Shown one piece after another: positions 10,666-19,653 of a stretch of 64,000 nt of DNA. The DNA lies in the NCBI GenBank assembly GCA_963842795.1, contig CAWJHV010000008.1, positions 1 to 64,000 on the forward strand, given 5' to 3'. Origin of the DNA: WHSW01 sp963842795. Lineage in GTDB: Bacteria; Actinomycetota; Thermoleophilia; Solirubrobacterales; 70-9. The notes beneath the pieces are model-generated. The model saw only the letters and a program-made list of their open reading frames with translations. It was not told the DNA's origin and ran no database searches. Positions within the stretch are counted from its first letter, which is position 1. Every line of letters begins with the position of its first letter. The position numbers were made by a program, and so were the translations under genes.

Positions 10666-11894
10666 GCCGCGGCGACTTCCGCCGGCCCCGCGACTACCCC
10701 CTGCTCGTAGAGCCGCCCGATCTCCGCGTCGTCGAGGCCGAGCAGCTCCGAGAGCACCTCGTCGGTGTGCTCGCCTAGGAGCGGCGCGCGCCGCGGTCGC
10801 AGCCGGTCGACCTTGCCGAAATCGAGCGGCGACCCCGGGACCAGGTAGGTCCCGATCCCCGGCTGCTCGACCTCGTCGAACATCGGGTTGTCGGTGGAGC
10901 AGCGCGGATCCTCCTCGACCAGCTCGCGGAAGGTCTGGTAGCGCCCCCAGCAGACGTCGTGGGCGTCGAAGATCGCCGCGATCTCGTCGAAGCTGCGGCT
11001 GATCGTCCACGGCTTCAGCACGGCCCCGATCACCTCGCGGGCGCGGAAGCGGTCGCCCTCCTTGTTCAGATCGACGTCCATCAGCTTCTCCAGGGTCTCG
11101 AACGCCTCGTGCAGCTCCGTCGCCTCGACCAGGCTCTGCCATTGGCGATCGGTCAGCGCGACGATCATGATCCGCCGGCCCTCGCTGGTGAGGAAGTCGC
11201 GGCCGAAGGCACCGTAGAGGTAGTTGCCGTCCTTGCGTCGCTCGCGCTCGAGCACCTGCGCCTCGGCGATCTTGCCGAGGTTGCCGACCATCGCGATCGC
11301 GACGTCGGAGAGCGCCACCCGCACCAGCTGGCCCTCGCCGGTGCGCGCCCGGTGGCGCTCGGCGGCGAGCACCCCGGCGGCCGCGAGCGTGCCGGTGATC
11401 GCGTCCCAGGCCGGGAGCAGGTGGTTGAAGGGGACCGCCAGATGGCGCGGCCCGGTCGCCCAGGGGAACCCGGTCGACGGGTTGACCGTGTAGTCGACCG
11501 CCGAGGAGCCGTCGTGGTTGCCGACGATGCTCACCATGATCAGGTCCGGCCGCCGCTCGGCCAGTCGCTCGTAGTCGAGCCAGCCGCGGACCGGGAAGTT
11601 GGTGAGCACGATCCCGGCCTCCGGCCCGGGGGCCGTGATCAGCTCGGTGAGCACCTCGCGCCCGCGCTCGGAGCGCAGGTCGACCTGGATCGAGCGCTTG
11701 CCCTTGTTGAGGCCGGCCCAGAAGAGGCTCGTCCCCTCCTCGTTGACGGGCCAGCGGGTGCGGTCGAGGCCGCCACCGATCGGGTCGAAGCGGATCACGT
11801 CCGCGCCCAGCTGGGCGAGCGTCATACCGCCCAGCGGCGCGGCGACGTAGGCCGAGCCCTCCACCACGCGCATGCCCTCGAGAATTCCGTTCAC
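10662..11894 (-). CDS. mct: Family III CoA-transferase, mesaconyl-CoA C1-C4 transferase-like
   Basis: The 410-residue protein is a CaiB/BaiF-type CoA-transferase. Its sequence (LEGMRVVEGSAYVAAPLGG at the start; FWAGLNKGKRSI; NYLYGAFGRDF) resembles what is known of 2-methylfumaryl-CoA isomerase (Mct) from Chloroflexus, which moves CoA within mesaconate from C1 to C4. D164 in LLPAWDAITG takes the place of the nucleophilic aspartate. The GTG at 11894 has GGAG 8 bases upstream. Neighbours support the call: a mesaconyl-CoA hydratase-like gene upstream, a divergent malyl-CoA lyase-like gene, and coupled ppdK. A different acyl group (oxalate, carnitine) is less likely. Confidence 0.82.
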
Positions 11895-11917
11895 GCCACC
11901 GCTCCTTCCATGAGCTC

Positions 11918-12943
11918 TCAGCAGATCACCGCGATTGCCCGCCAATCGAGCACCGGCTTCGGCTCCTCGTCCGTGCCGCGATCGGCGCTGACGAGCATCC
12001 GCAGGTCGACGAGGCCGGCGTCGACCCCGTCGAGCTCGTGCGTCCCCTCGACCTCCACCGTGGTGCTCAGCACGTCTTCCTCGAACACGGGCCCGAGGTG
12101 ATCGCAGCCCCGCCAGGCGACGATCGTCGCCAGCGCCGGCAGCGCCCTGCTCAGGTGGGCGGCCGCGACCGAGATCGTGTGGCCGCCGTAGACCAGCCGC
12201 CGCCCGTGCACGCTGCCGCCGGCGTCGGTATGCGCCTTGGCGACGTTCAGCGTGAGCCGCGCGAGCTCGGGGGCGGCGGTGATCGTGTCGCGGCCCTCGA
12301 CCTCGTAGACGGTCCCGGGCTCCAGGTCGCCGAAGCGCTCGCCCGGGACGATCGCCCTCATCTCGTCGAATCGCCAGTCCGCCGGGACCGCGTCGACGAC
12401 CTCGGCGAGCTCGAGCCGATCGGGGATCGCGTCGAAGCTGTCGGCGTGGCCGGTGCTCGCCGAGCCGTCGCGCAGGGGGATCATCGGACAGCGCCAGAAG
12501 TCGAGCACCGGCTCGCCGCGCTGGTTGCGGGTCTTGATCCTGAGCACCACCAGGCCGGTGGCGGTGCCGTCGTCGCGGGGCCGGTTCTGCTTCAGCGCCA
12601 CGACCTCGGTCCGCGTCCGCAGGGTGTCGCCGACGAACACCTGCGTGAGCAGGACCAGCCCGCGGTAGAAGAGGTTGCCCATCACCCGCTGGGTCGGGCC
12701 GGTCGATTGGCCGATCGCCGTGTCGCAGACGAGGTTCGGGTGCGCGAGCGGCTGCTCGGCGCCGGTCACCGCCCGGCTGAGCTCCGCGTCGAGCGGGAGG
12801 CGCAGGCGGTCGCCCGTGAGCGCCTGGTGAACGGCGGCGTGGCCCGAGGTCAGGGTCAGCGCAGGCGCGTCGTCAAACACCTGGCCGCGCTCGAAATCCT
12901 CGAAGTACGGCCCCGAAACCGCAACGGCTCCGCGCGTTCTCAC
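11918..12943 (-). CDS. mch: MaoC-like double-hotdog hydratase, mesaconyl-CoA hydratase-like
   Basis: The 341-residue protein holds two hotdog domains. The first starts SGPYFEDFERGQVF and the second at about residue 200. The motifs TRNQRGEPVLDFWR and GRRLVYGGHTISVA are those of 2-methylfumaryl-CoA (mesaconyl-CoA) hydratase, which interconverts beta-methylmalyl-CoA and mesaconyl-CoA. The GTG start has GAGGAGG 9 bases upstream. It is 23 bases before the CoA-transferase gene and divergent from the lyase-like gene, so a common 58-base promoter region serves the module. A related enoyl-CoA hydratase activity is the alternative. Confidence 0.82.
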   Translation of the reverse strand: MRTRGAVAVSGPYFEDFERGQVFDDAPALTLTSGHAAVHQALTGDRLRLPLDAELSRAVTGAEQPLAHPNLVCDTAIGQSTGPTQRVMGNLFYRGLVLLTQVFVGDTLRTRTEVVALKQNRPRDDGTATGLVVLRIKTRNQRGEPVLDFWRCPMIPLRDGSASTGHADSFDAIPDRLELAEVVDAVPADWRFDEMRAIVPGERFGDLEPGTVYEVEGRDTITAAPELARLTLNVAKAHTDAGGSVHGRRLVYGGHTISVAAAHLSRALPALATIVAWRGCDHLGPVFEEDVLSTTVEVEGTHELDGVDAGLVDLRMLVSADRGTDEEPKPVLDWRAIAVIC

Positions 12944-13001
12944 GCCTTCGCTCCTCCTCATCGCCCGGCGTAAAGGCCCTAGAGCGTATCCTCGATTCGC
13001 C

Positions 13002-13871
13002 GTGAGGGCCCGTCGCGCCTGTCTCTCCGTTCCCGCCGCCCCCGCGTCGATGCCCGACAAGGGCAGGGCGATCGCCGTCGACGAGGTGGTGCTCGACCTC
13101 GAGGACTCGGTCCCCGCCGCGGGCAAGGAAGAAGCCCGCGCGGGCCTGGTCGACGCGCTCGGCTCGGGCGAGTGGGCCCCGCGGTCGATCGCGGTTCGGA
13201 TCAACGGCATCGACACCCCCTGGTTTCGCTCGGACGTCTCCGAGCTCGTAGCCGGGGCGGGCTCGGCGATCGACTCGATCGTCGTCCCCAAGGTCGAGAC
13301 CCCCGACCAGCTCCGCCTCCTCGACCGGCTCGTCGAGGAGCTCGAGCCCCCAGGGCGCACGCGACCGATCGCACTCGAGGCGTTGATCGAGACGGCGGTG
13401 GGACTGCGCGCGATCGACTCGATCGCCGCCTCGGTCGAGCGCCTGGAGGCGCTGATCCTCGGCCCGGCCGATCTCGCGGCTTCGCTCGGGCTGCCCGACG
13501 GCGATCCGGAGGCCCGCGACGAGGCGCTCTCGTTCGCCCGTTCGACCCTGCTGGTCGCCGCCCGCGCCGCCGGGATCGGCGCCGTCGACGGCCCCTACCT
13601 CCGGATCGACGACGAGCCCGGCCTGCAGCGCTCGGCCGAGCGGGCACGGGCGCTCGGCTACGACGGCAAGTGGGCCCTCCATCCGCGCCAGATCGCGCCG
13701 CTGGAGGAGACCTTCACCCCCAGCGCCGCCGAGGTCGAGCGCGCCCGCGCGGTGCTCGCGGCGCTCGAAGGCGGCGATCGGGGAGCCGTCGCCCTCGACG
13801 GCGAGATGGTCGACGAGGCAAGCCGCAAGCGCGCCGAGGGCGTCCTCGCGCGGGCCGACGCGGCGCACTGA
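13002..13871 (+). CDS. mcl: CitE-like lyase, beta-methylmalyl-CoA/malyl-CoA lyase-like
   Basis: A 289-residue HpcH/HpaI-CitE TIM-barrel enzyme. It has the metal and substrate residues in DLEDSVPAAGKEEARAG, RINGIDTPWF, VPKVETPDQL, IETAVGLRAI and GPADLAASLG, then KWALHPRQI near the end. Members split or form beta-hydroxyacyl-CoA thioesters by Claisen chemistry, such as glyoxylate plus propionyl- or acetyl-CoA. The short start (RRACLSVPAAPASMPDKG) is typical. It is transcribed away from the mch- and mct-like genes, which points to beta-methylmalyl-CoA as substrate. Citrate lyase beta subunit is unlikely, because no alpha or gamma subunit genes are nearby. Confidence 0.8.
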   Translation: MRARRACLSVPAAPASMPDKGRAIAVDEVVLDLEDSVPAAGKEEARAGLVDALGSGEWAPRSIAVRINGIDTPWFRSDVSELVAGAGSAIDSIVVPKVETPDQLRLLDRLVEELEPPGRTRPIALEALIETAVGLRAIDSIAASVERLEALILGPADLAASLGLPDGDPEARDEALSFARSTLLVAARAAGIGAVDGPYLRIDDEPGLQRSAERARALGYDGKWALHPRQIAPLEETFTPSAAEVERARAVLAALEGGDRGAVALDGEMVDEASRKRAEGVLARADAAH

Positions 13872-13906
13872 ACGGCGCGCCGCCGCCGCTACCCTGCTGC
13901 GCCCCG

Positions 13907-14957
13907 ATGCGCGCCTTCGCCTGTCACAACTGCGGCCAGCTGGTCTTCTTCGAGAACGACGCCTGCCTGAACTGCGGGGCGGCGCTCGGCTTCGACTGGC
14001 CGACACGCGAGCTGATCACGCTCTCGGATGAGGGCGACGCGCTGACCCCGCTCGGAGATCAGCCCCTCGCCGAGCGTCGGTATCGGTGCGCCAACGCGAC
14101 CGTCGCGGCCTGCAACTGGCTCGTCGACGCCGAGGGCGAGCTCTGCTTCTCGTGCGCGTTGACCAGGACCCGGCCCGCCGACGCCAACGAGCCCGGCCTG
14201 GCCGAGCTCCGGGTCGCCGAGGCGGCGAAGCGGCGGCTGCTTGTTCGAGCTCGGCGAGCTCGGGCTCCCGATCCGCCCCCGCGGCGCGGACGGGGCCGGG
14301 CTCGCCTTCGACCTGCTCTCGAGCGCGGCCGAGCCGGTGACCACCGGGCACGCCGACGGCGTCATCACCCTCGACCTGGCCGAGTCCGACGACGCCCACC
14401 GCGCGGCGATGCGCGAGCAGATGGGCGAGCCCTACCGGACGGTGCTCGGCCACCTGCGCCACGAGATCGGCCACTACTACTTCCCGCTGCTGGCGCGCGA
14501 CGAACCGGTTCTCGAACGGGCCCGCGAGCTCTTCGGCGACGAGCGCGCCGACTACGCGGCCGCGCTCGACCGCCACTACGCCGGCGGCCCGCCGCCCGGC
14601 TGGCGCGAGAGCTTCGTCAGCGCCTACGCGACCACCCACCCCTCCGAGGACTGGGCCGAGACCTTCGCCCACTACCTGCACATCCGCGACGCGCTGCAGA
14701 CCGCGGCCGCCCACGGCGTGCGCGTCGACGGTCCGGACGCGCCGGCCACCGCGGAGCTCAGCGCCTCGCCGGACGAGGCCCCCGGTCCCGACTTCGACTC
14801 GCTGCTCTCCGACTGGCTGCCGCTGACCTACGCGCTGAACGCGATCAACCGCAGCATGGGCCGCTCGGACCTGTACCCGTTCGTGCTCCCCCGCCCGGCG
14901 GTCGAGAAGCTCGCGTTCGTCGACGGGCTCGTGCGCTCGGGCGCGGCCTGCGACTAG
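13907..14957 (+). pseudogene. Zinc-ribbon metallopeptidase of the Peptidase_Mx type, frameshifted
   Basis: Two frames together encode a 349-residue putative zinc peptidase. The first part (from the ATG at 13907) has a double zinc ribbon (CHNCGQLVF, CLNCGAALGF, then CSFxxC-like cysteines) and ends in AEAAKRRLL. The second frame resumes FELGELGLPIRP and carries the HEIGH zinc motif (LRHEIGHYYF) with a downstream SEDWAETFAHYLH glutamate. One extra T in CTGCTTGTTC near 14238-14242 explains the break, and removing it restores a 350-codon frame. Either an assembly error or a recent null mutation is possible. The TAG stop shares CTAG with the convergent pyrG stop. Confidence 0.82.
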
Positions 14958-16639
14958 CTCTCGCGGCGGACGCGGACGCTCTCGGCGCCCTCGGCCTCGA
15001 CCTCGGCCTCCTCGGTCGCCGGCCCGTCGCCGCGATCAGCCGTCCGGCGGGCGGCCGCGCCGACGAACTCGCGGAACAGCGGCTCGGGACGCGTGGGGCG
15101 CGAGTTGAACTCGGGGTGGAACTGCGAGGCGACGAAGAACGGGTGCTCGGGGAGCTCGATGATCTCGACCAGGCGCTCGTCGGGCGACGTCCCGCCGCAG
15201 ACCAGGCCCTCGTCCTCGAGCCGGCGCCGGAGCTGGTTGTTGACCTCGTAGCGATGGCGGTGGCGCTTGTAGATCACCGCCTCGCCGAAGATCTCACGCG
15301 CCCTGGTGCCCTCGTGGAGCTTCACCGGATCGGCCCCGAGGCGCATCGTGCCGCCCATGTCGGAGACCTCCTTCTGCTCCGGCAGCAGGTCGACCACCGG
15401 GTACGGCGTCTCGGGATCGAACTCGGTCGAGTTGGCGCCCCCCATTCCGGCGACGTGGCGCGCGAACTCGGCGACCGCGATCTGCATCCCGAGGCAGATC
15501 CCGAGATAGGGGATGCCGCGCTCCCGCGCGATGCGCGCCGCCTCGATCTTGCCCTCGATCCCGCGCTCGCCGAAGCCGCCCGGGATCAGGATCCCGTCGG
15601 CCCACTCGGCGATCGCCTCCGCGTCGAAGTCCTCGGAGTCGACCAGCACCACCTCGACGTTGGTTCCGTGGTGGTAGCCGCCGTGGGTGAGCGCCTCGAT
15701 CACCGACTTGTAGGCGTCGGCAAGCTGCACGTACTTGCCGACGAGCGCGATCCGGGTCGTGCCCTCGCAGGCGTCGGCGCGGCGCATCAGGTTCTCCCAC
15801 TCCTCGAGGTCGGGCGGCGGGGCCTCGACCGCGAAGTGGTCGAGCACCAGGTCGTCGACGCCCTCGGCGCGATAGACAAGCGGCACCTTGTAGATGTTGT
15901 CGACGTCGCGGGCCGAGATCACGGCCTCCTCGGGAACGCTCGCGAAGAGGGCGATCTTCTTGCGGATGTCGCCGCCGAGGCCCTGCTCGGACCGGCAGAG
16001 CAGGGCGTGCGGCTGGATTCCGATCCGGCGCAGCTCGTTGACCGAGTGCTGGGTCGGCTTCGTCTTCAGCTCGCCCGCATGCCCGATCCACGGGACCAGC
16101 GTGAGGTGCAGGAACATGCACCGCTTCGGCCCGATCTCGGAGTAGAGCTGGCGGATCGCCTCGAGAAACGGCAGCGACTCGATGTCGCCGACGGTGCCGC
16201 CGATCTCGGTGATCACGAAGTCGACCGCCTGCGACTCGGCGACGATCAGGATCCGCTGCTTGATCTCGTCGGTGATGTGCGGGATCACCTGCACGGTCGC
16301 GCCGAGGTAATCGCCGCGGCGCTCGCGGCGGATGACCGAGTTGTAGACCGCTCCGGCGGTGACGTTCGAGGCGCGCGTGGTGTTCTCGTCGGTGAACCGC
16401 TCGTAATGGCCGAGGTCGAGGTCGGTCTCGGCGCCGTCCTCGGTGACGAAGACCTCGCCGTGCTGGAACGGGCTCATCGTCCCCGGGTCGATGTTGATGT
16501 AGGGGTCGAACTTCTGCAGCTGCACGCGGAACCCGCGGCTGACGAGCAGGCGCCCGATCGATGCCGCGGCGATCCCCTTGCCGAGCGAGGAGACGACCCC
16601 TCCGGTGACGAATATGAAGCGCGTCTCGCCCGGCTTCAT
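14954..16639 (-). CDS. pyrG: CTP synthase
   Basis: PyrG makes CTP from UTP, ATP and glutamine. The 561-residue protein has the N-terminal synthetase domain (FIFVTGGVVSSLGKGIAAAS, the QKFDPYINIDPGTMSP segment, EIGGTVGDIES) and the C-terminal class I glutamine amidotransferase with its cysteine in GICLGMQ and the late FHPEF histidine/glutamate pair. A 30-residue acidic tail follows. The start at 16639 overlaps the stop of the upstream MraY-like gene (ATGA). The stop codon is shared in a CTAG with the convergent peptidase. It lies in the standard actinobacterial block. Confidence 0.97.
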   Translation of the reverse strand: MKPGETRFIFVTGGVVSSLGKGIAAASIGRLLVSRGFRVQLQKFDPYINIDPGTMSPFQHGEVFVTEDGAETDLDLGHYERFTDENTTRASNVTAGAVYNSVIRRERRGDYLGATVQVIPHITDEIKQRILIVAESQAVDFVITEIGGTVGDIESLPFLEAIRQLYSEIGPKRCMFLHLTLVPWIGHAGELKTKPTQHSVNELRRIGIQPHALLCRSEQGLGGDIRKKIALFASVPEEAVISARDVDNIYKVPLVYRAEGVDDLVLDHFAVEAPPPDLEEWENLMRRADACEGTTRIALVGKYVQLADAYKSVIEALTHGGYHHGTNVEVVLVDSEDFDAEAIAEWADGILIPGGFGERGIEGKIEAARIARERGIPYLGICLGMQIAVAEFARHVAGMGGANSTEFDPETPYPVVDLLPEQKEVSDMGGTMRLGADPVKLHEGTRAREIFGEAVIYKRHRHRYEVNNQLRRRLEDEGLVCGGTSPDERLVEIIELPEHPFFVASQFHPEFNSRPTRPEPLFREFVGAAARRTADRGDGPATEEAEVEAEGAESVRVRRES

Positions 16640-17490
16640 CGCTTCGCCACCCCGTTCTTCACTCTGCCGAGCGAGTCTATCCAGCGCAGTGGCGGAATCG
16701 AGTCGATCGCCGCCGAGATCGACCGAAACTCCCCGAAGATCGTCAGCGCGGCGATCAGCGCCAGCGCGATCCAGCGGCCGGTCTCCCCCAGCGTCACGAG
16801 GAGCGAGATCCCCGCCAGCGCTCCGACCAGGTTCGCGCCGGTGTCGCCGAGCATCGCCCACTCGCGCAGGGTGAACGCGGCCCCGATCACGACCGGCCCG
16901 ATGAACAGCCCCAGCAGCTCCAGCGGGACGGGCGTCCAGGCCCCGATGCAGAGGCCGGCGAGCAGCGCGGCGAACAGCTTCTCGACCCGGCCCGGCCGCA
17001 GGTCGATCAGGTTGAAGAGGTTCGTCGCCAGCAGCAACAGGGCGAGGTCGGCCGCGTAGTCGATCCCCTCCCGCCCGCGGCCGGAGACGACGTAGGCTGC
17101 GAGCGCCAGCGCACCGACGGCCTTGATCGCCCCGGTCGAGAAGCCGCCGGATGCGACGGCGCGCGCGTGTCCGCGCCAGCCGCGGGGCGTGTCGGCCGCC
17201 GCTCCGCGGCCGAGGGCGTCGTCGAGCAGGCCCAGCATCGCCACCCCGAGCACGTAGACGATCCAGCGGCGAAGCTCCGGGTCGAGCAGCCGCAGGTCGG
17301 CGCGGTCGTTGACCACCGCCAGCGGCACGAGCGCGATCAGCGAGCAGGCGACGAGCGCCGCTCCGGACGGGAACGCGACCCGCCGGCCGGCGTAGTTGGT
17401 GCGGGCGAGGCCGCTGCGCAGCATGTCGCGCAGCCACGAGGGCAGCAGCAGCGCCCCGATCAGCGCGGAGACGACCAGCCCGGAGAGCAT
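16636..17490 (-). CDS. MraY/WecA-like glycosyl-1-phosphate transferase, membrane protein
   Basis: A 284-residue polytopic protein with about nine hydrophobic spans. It has the hallmark loops of polyprenyl-phosphate sugar-1-phosphate transferases: LGLLDDALG (paired aspartates), TNLFNLIDLRPGR (Asn/Asp loop) and LGDTGANL. Classical members attach sugar phosphates to undecaprenyl phosphate, but the substrate of this shorter, divergent type is unknown. It sits between mctB and pyrG, and short overlaps join it to both. It is probably involved in envelope polymer assembly, as its membership in the steA/mctB block suggests. Confidence 0.78.
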   Translation of the reverse strand: MLSGLVVSALIGALLLPSWLRDMLRSGLARTNYAGRRVAFPSGAALVACSLIALVPLAVVNDRADLRLLDPELRRWIVYVLGVAMLGLLDDALGRGAAADTPRGWRGHARAVASGGFSTGAIKAVGALALAAYVVSGRGREGIDYAADLALLLLATNLFNLIDLRPGRVEKLFAALLAGLCIGAWTPVPLELLGLFIGPVVIGAAFTLREWAMLGDTGANLVGALAGISLLVTLGETGRWIALALIAALTIFGEFRSISAAIDSIPPLRWIDSLGRVKNGVAKR

Positions 17491-17497
17491 CGCTCGC

Positions 17498-18412
17498 TCA
17501 GCCCTTGCCGGAGCCGGCCTGCCCGCCTGAGCCCGGATTGGTGTCCCGGCCGGGCGGCAGCAGGTCGGGAAGCAGGCTGTCCGCGGTGTCCTTGATGCCG
17601 AAGCTCCCGCTCACCGCGCCGCCGAGCGCGTAGACCAGGGCGACCCGGCCCGAGACGAGATCGATGCTGTCGACGCTCGGCAGCCCCCGGCCCTCGAAGA
17701 AGGTGATCGAGGAGGGGTCGGAGTCGCTGCGCTCCGCCCCGACCGTCGTCGCGCCGTCGGCGAGCCCCGAGATCAGGCCCTCCTCGAGCTGCGCGTTCGC
17801 CGCGTCCTCGTCGGGGTCGAGGTCGTCGGGATGCTCGCGGACGACCACGACGGCATCGATGTTGCCGGGCTTGCCGCTGTAGCGGCTGAGCAGCGTCCCG
17901 CGGAGCCGGTCGAAGCTCTCGCCGCCGCGAACGAGGGCGCGGCCCGACTGCTCCCCGAACCGGCGCAGCTCCTCCTCGCTGCCGCGCGCGACGGCGCGCG
18001 CGTCACGTCCCTCGATCGTCGAGGCGAGCGCGTCGAGGTCCGGCGGCTGGCGAACCACGGCGACCTCGGCAACCTCGGCGCCGGCGGGTTCGAGCGCGGC
18101 CTCGACCGCGTTCGCCGTCGCCTGGTCGAGGCCCCCGAGGGCGATCAGCCCGACGCGCTGGTCGCGAAGCCGGCCGCCGACCACTGCCGGGTAGACCGCC
18201 TGGTCGAAGGCGCGCTCGGCTTCAAGCTCGCTCTCGAGCGAGTCGATCTGCGCCGACTTCTCGTCCAGGTCGGCCGACAGGCTGCGCTCGAGGTCGTCGG
18301 CCGTGCCGCTGACGACGTCGGAGCCGAACCCGACCCCGACCAGGATCCCGATCGCGAGCGCGAGGAAGACGGCGGCGAGCGAGGCCGCGTGGTAGCGAGC
18401 CGAGTAGCCCAT
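17498..18412 (-). CDS. mctB: MctB/Rv1698-like copper transporter family protein
   Basis: The 304-residue protein has one N-terminal membrane anchor (YHAASLAAVFLALAIGILVG), a coiled coil (residues 40-70, ERSLSADLDEKSAQIDSLES), and an extracytoplasmic alpha/beta domain. Its position after steA and before pyrG equals that of the mycobacterial gene Rv1698 (mctB), linked to copper resistance. The family is also associated with a SteA-type cell-envelope role. ATG overlaps the steA stop (TGATG). The C-terminal 25 residues are Gly/Pro/Ser-rich and probably disordered. Copper transport is the mycobacterial assignment and is not shown for this lineage. Confidence 0.85.
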   Translation of the reverse strand: MGYSARYHAASLAAVFLALAIGILVGVGFGSDVVSGTADDLERSLSADLDEKSAQIDSLESELEAERAFDQAVYPAVVGGRLRDQRVGLIALGGLDQATANAVEAALEPAGAEVAEVAVVRQPPDLDALASTIEGRDARAVARGSEEELRRFGEQSGRALVRGGESFDRLRGTLLSRYSGKPGNIDAVVVVREHPDDLDPDEDAANAQLEEGLISGLADGATTVGAERSDSDPSSITFFEGRGLPSVDSIDLVSGRVALVYALGGAVSGSFGIKDTADSLLPDLLPPGRDTNPGSGGQAGSGKG

Positions 18413-19602
18413 CAGAGGTTTAGCCCGACCTTGATCTTCAGCCACACGAGGTCGAAGAACTCGGCCAGCGCCGGCGAGCTGAGGACGACGATCACGATCA
18501 GCGCCAGCGAGACCGCCAGGAAGGCCCACATGTGCCAGCCGCGGACGCCCGGGTTGTAAAGGCGGCTTACGCCCTTGGCGTCGATCAGCGTCTCGCCGAT
18601 CCGCAGCCGGGTCAGGAAGGTCGACGACATCCCGGCCCGGTTCTTGTCGAGGAACTCCGTCAGGTTGAAGTGGGCGCCGACCGAGACGATCAGCTCGGCG
18701 CCGTTCTCGTGCGCGAGCAGCATCGCCACGTCCTGGCTGGTGCCGATCGCGGGCGCGACCACCGGGTCCAGCCCGAGCGCCTCGAGGCGCTCGCGCCCGG
18801 GGGCGTGGCCGTCGGCGTAGGCGTGCACGACGACCTCGGCGCCGCAGGTGAGGGCCGCGTCGCTGGCCGAGTCCATGTCGCCGAGGATCATGTCCGGGGT
18901 GAAGCCCTCCTCGAGGATCGCGTCGGAGCCCCCGTCGACGCCGACGAGCACCGGGCGCGTGTCCTCGATGTACGCGCGCAGGGTGCGCAGGTCGCGGCGG
19001 TAGGTGGTCCCGCGGACGACGATCAGCGCGTGACGGTCGCGGAAGTGCGTGCGCACCGGCGGCAGCTCGATCCTGCCGACCAGCAGCTCGCCCTCCTCGC
19101 GCACGTGTTCGATCGTGTTCATGGCGAAGTCGGCGAGCGCCTCGTTGATCCGTTCGCGCTGGCGCTCGATCAGCTCGGTCGCGGTCTCGAGGTCGATCAC
19201 CTGGCCGGTGGCGAGCACGGTCCCGTTCGCGCGCACGTCGCCACCCTCGACCACGAGCGCGTCGCCGTCGGCGAGCTCCTCGAACAGGGGCGCGGCCGGG
19301 ACGTCGATCAGCGTCACCCCGGCGCGGGCGAGCACCAGCGGCCCCGGGTTCGGGTACCGGTCGGTCGACGACTCGGCGACGTTGATCACCGCCTCGACCC
19401 CGCTCGCGGCGAGATCCTCCGCCGCGATCCGGTCGAGGTCGGCGTGGTCGATGATCGCGATGTCGCCCGGCCCGAGGCGCTTGACCAGGTCCTTGGTCCG
19501 GCGCCCGAGCTTCGCCCTGCCGGCGATCGACGGGGTCCGCGAGGGCTGCAGCTGGATCTCCGGACCGCGCAGGAGGGCGCGCGCCCGGCTGAGCAGGGCC
19601 AT
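18412..19602 (-). CDS. steA: SteA-like protein (Rv1697 family)
   Basis: The 396-residue protein has a thiamin-pyrophosphokinase-like middle domain (VGVDGGSDAILEEGF; ILGDMDSASD) and one C-terminal transmembrane helix (AFLAVSLALIVIVVLSSPAL). This is the architecture of SteA, which with SteB/MctB influences septal peptidoglycan hydrolase activation in corynebacteria. The aspartate/glycine-rich catalytic-like motifs resemble the thiamin pyrophosphokinase core, but an enzymatic role is not established. The gene lies between recN and mctB in the conserved order and overlaps mctB by one base. Confidence 0.85.
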   Translation of the reverse strand: MALLSRARALLRGPEIQLQPSRTPSIAGRAKLGRRTKDLVKRLGPGDIAIIDHADLDRIAAEDLAASGVEAVINVAESSTDRYPNPGPLVLARAGVTLIDVPAAPLFEELADGDALVVEGGDVRANGTVLATGQVIDLETATELIERQRERINEALADFAMNTIEHVREEGELLVGRIELPPVRTHFRDRHALIVVRGTTYRRDLRTLRAYIEDTRPVLVGVDGGSDAILEEGFTPDMILGDMDSASDAALTCGAEVVVHAYADGHAPGRERLEALGLDPVVAPAIGTSQDVAMLLAHENGAELIVSVGAHFNLTEFLDKNRAGMSSTFLTRLRIGETLIDAKGVSRLYNPGVRGWHMWAFLAVSLALIVIVVLSSPALAEFFDLVWLKIKVGLNL

Positions 19603-19653
19603 CCGCTGATTATCGCGGGCGGGCGGCGCTTCCGCCCCGCGTGATCGGATCGG

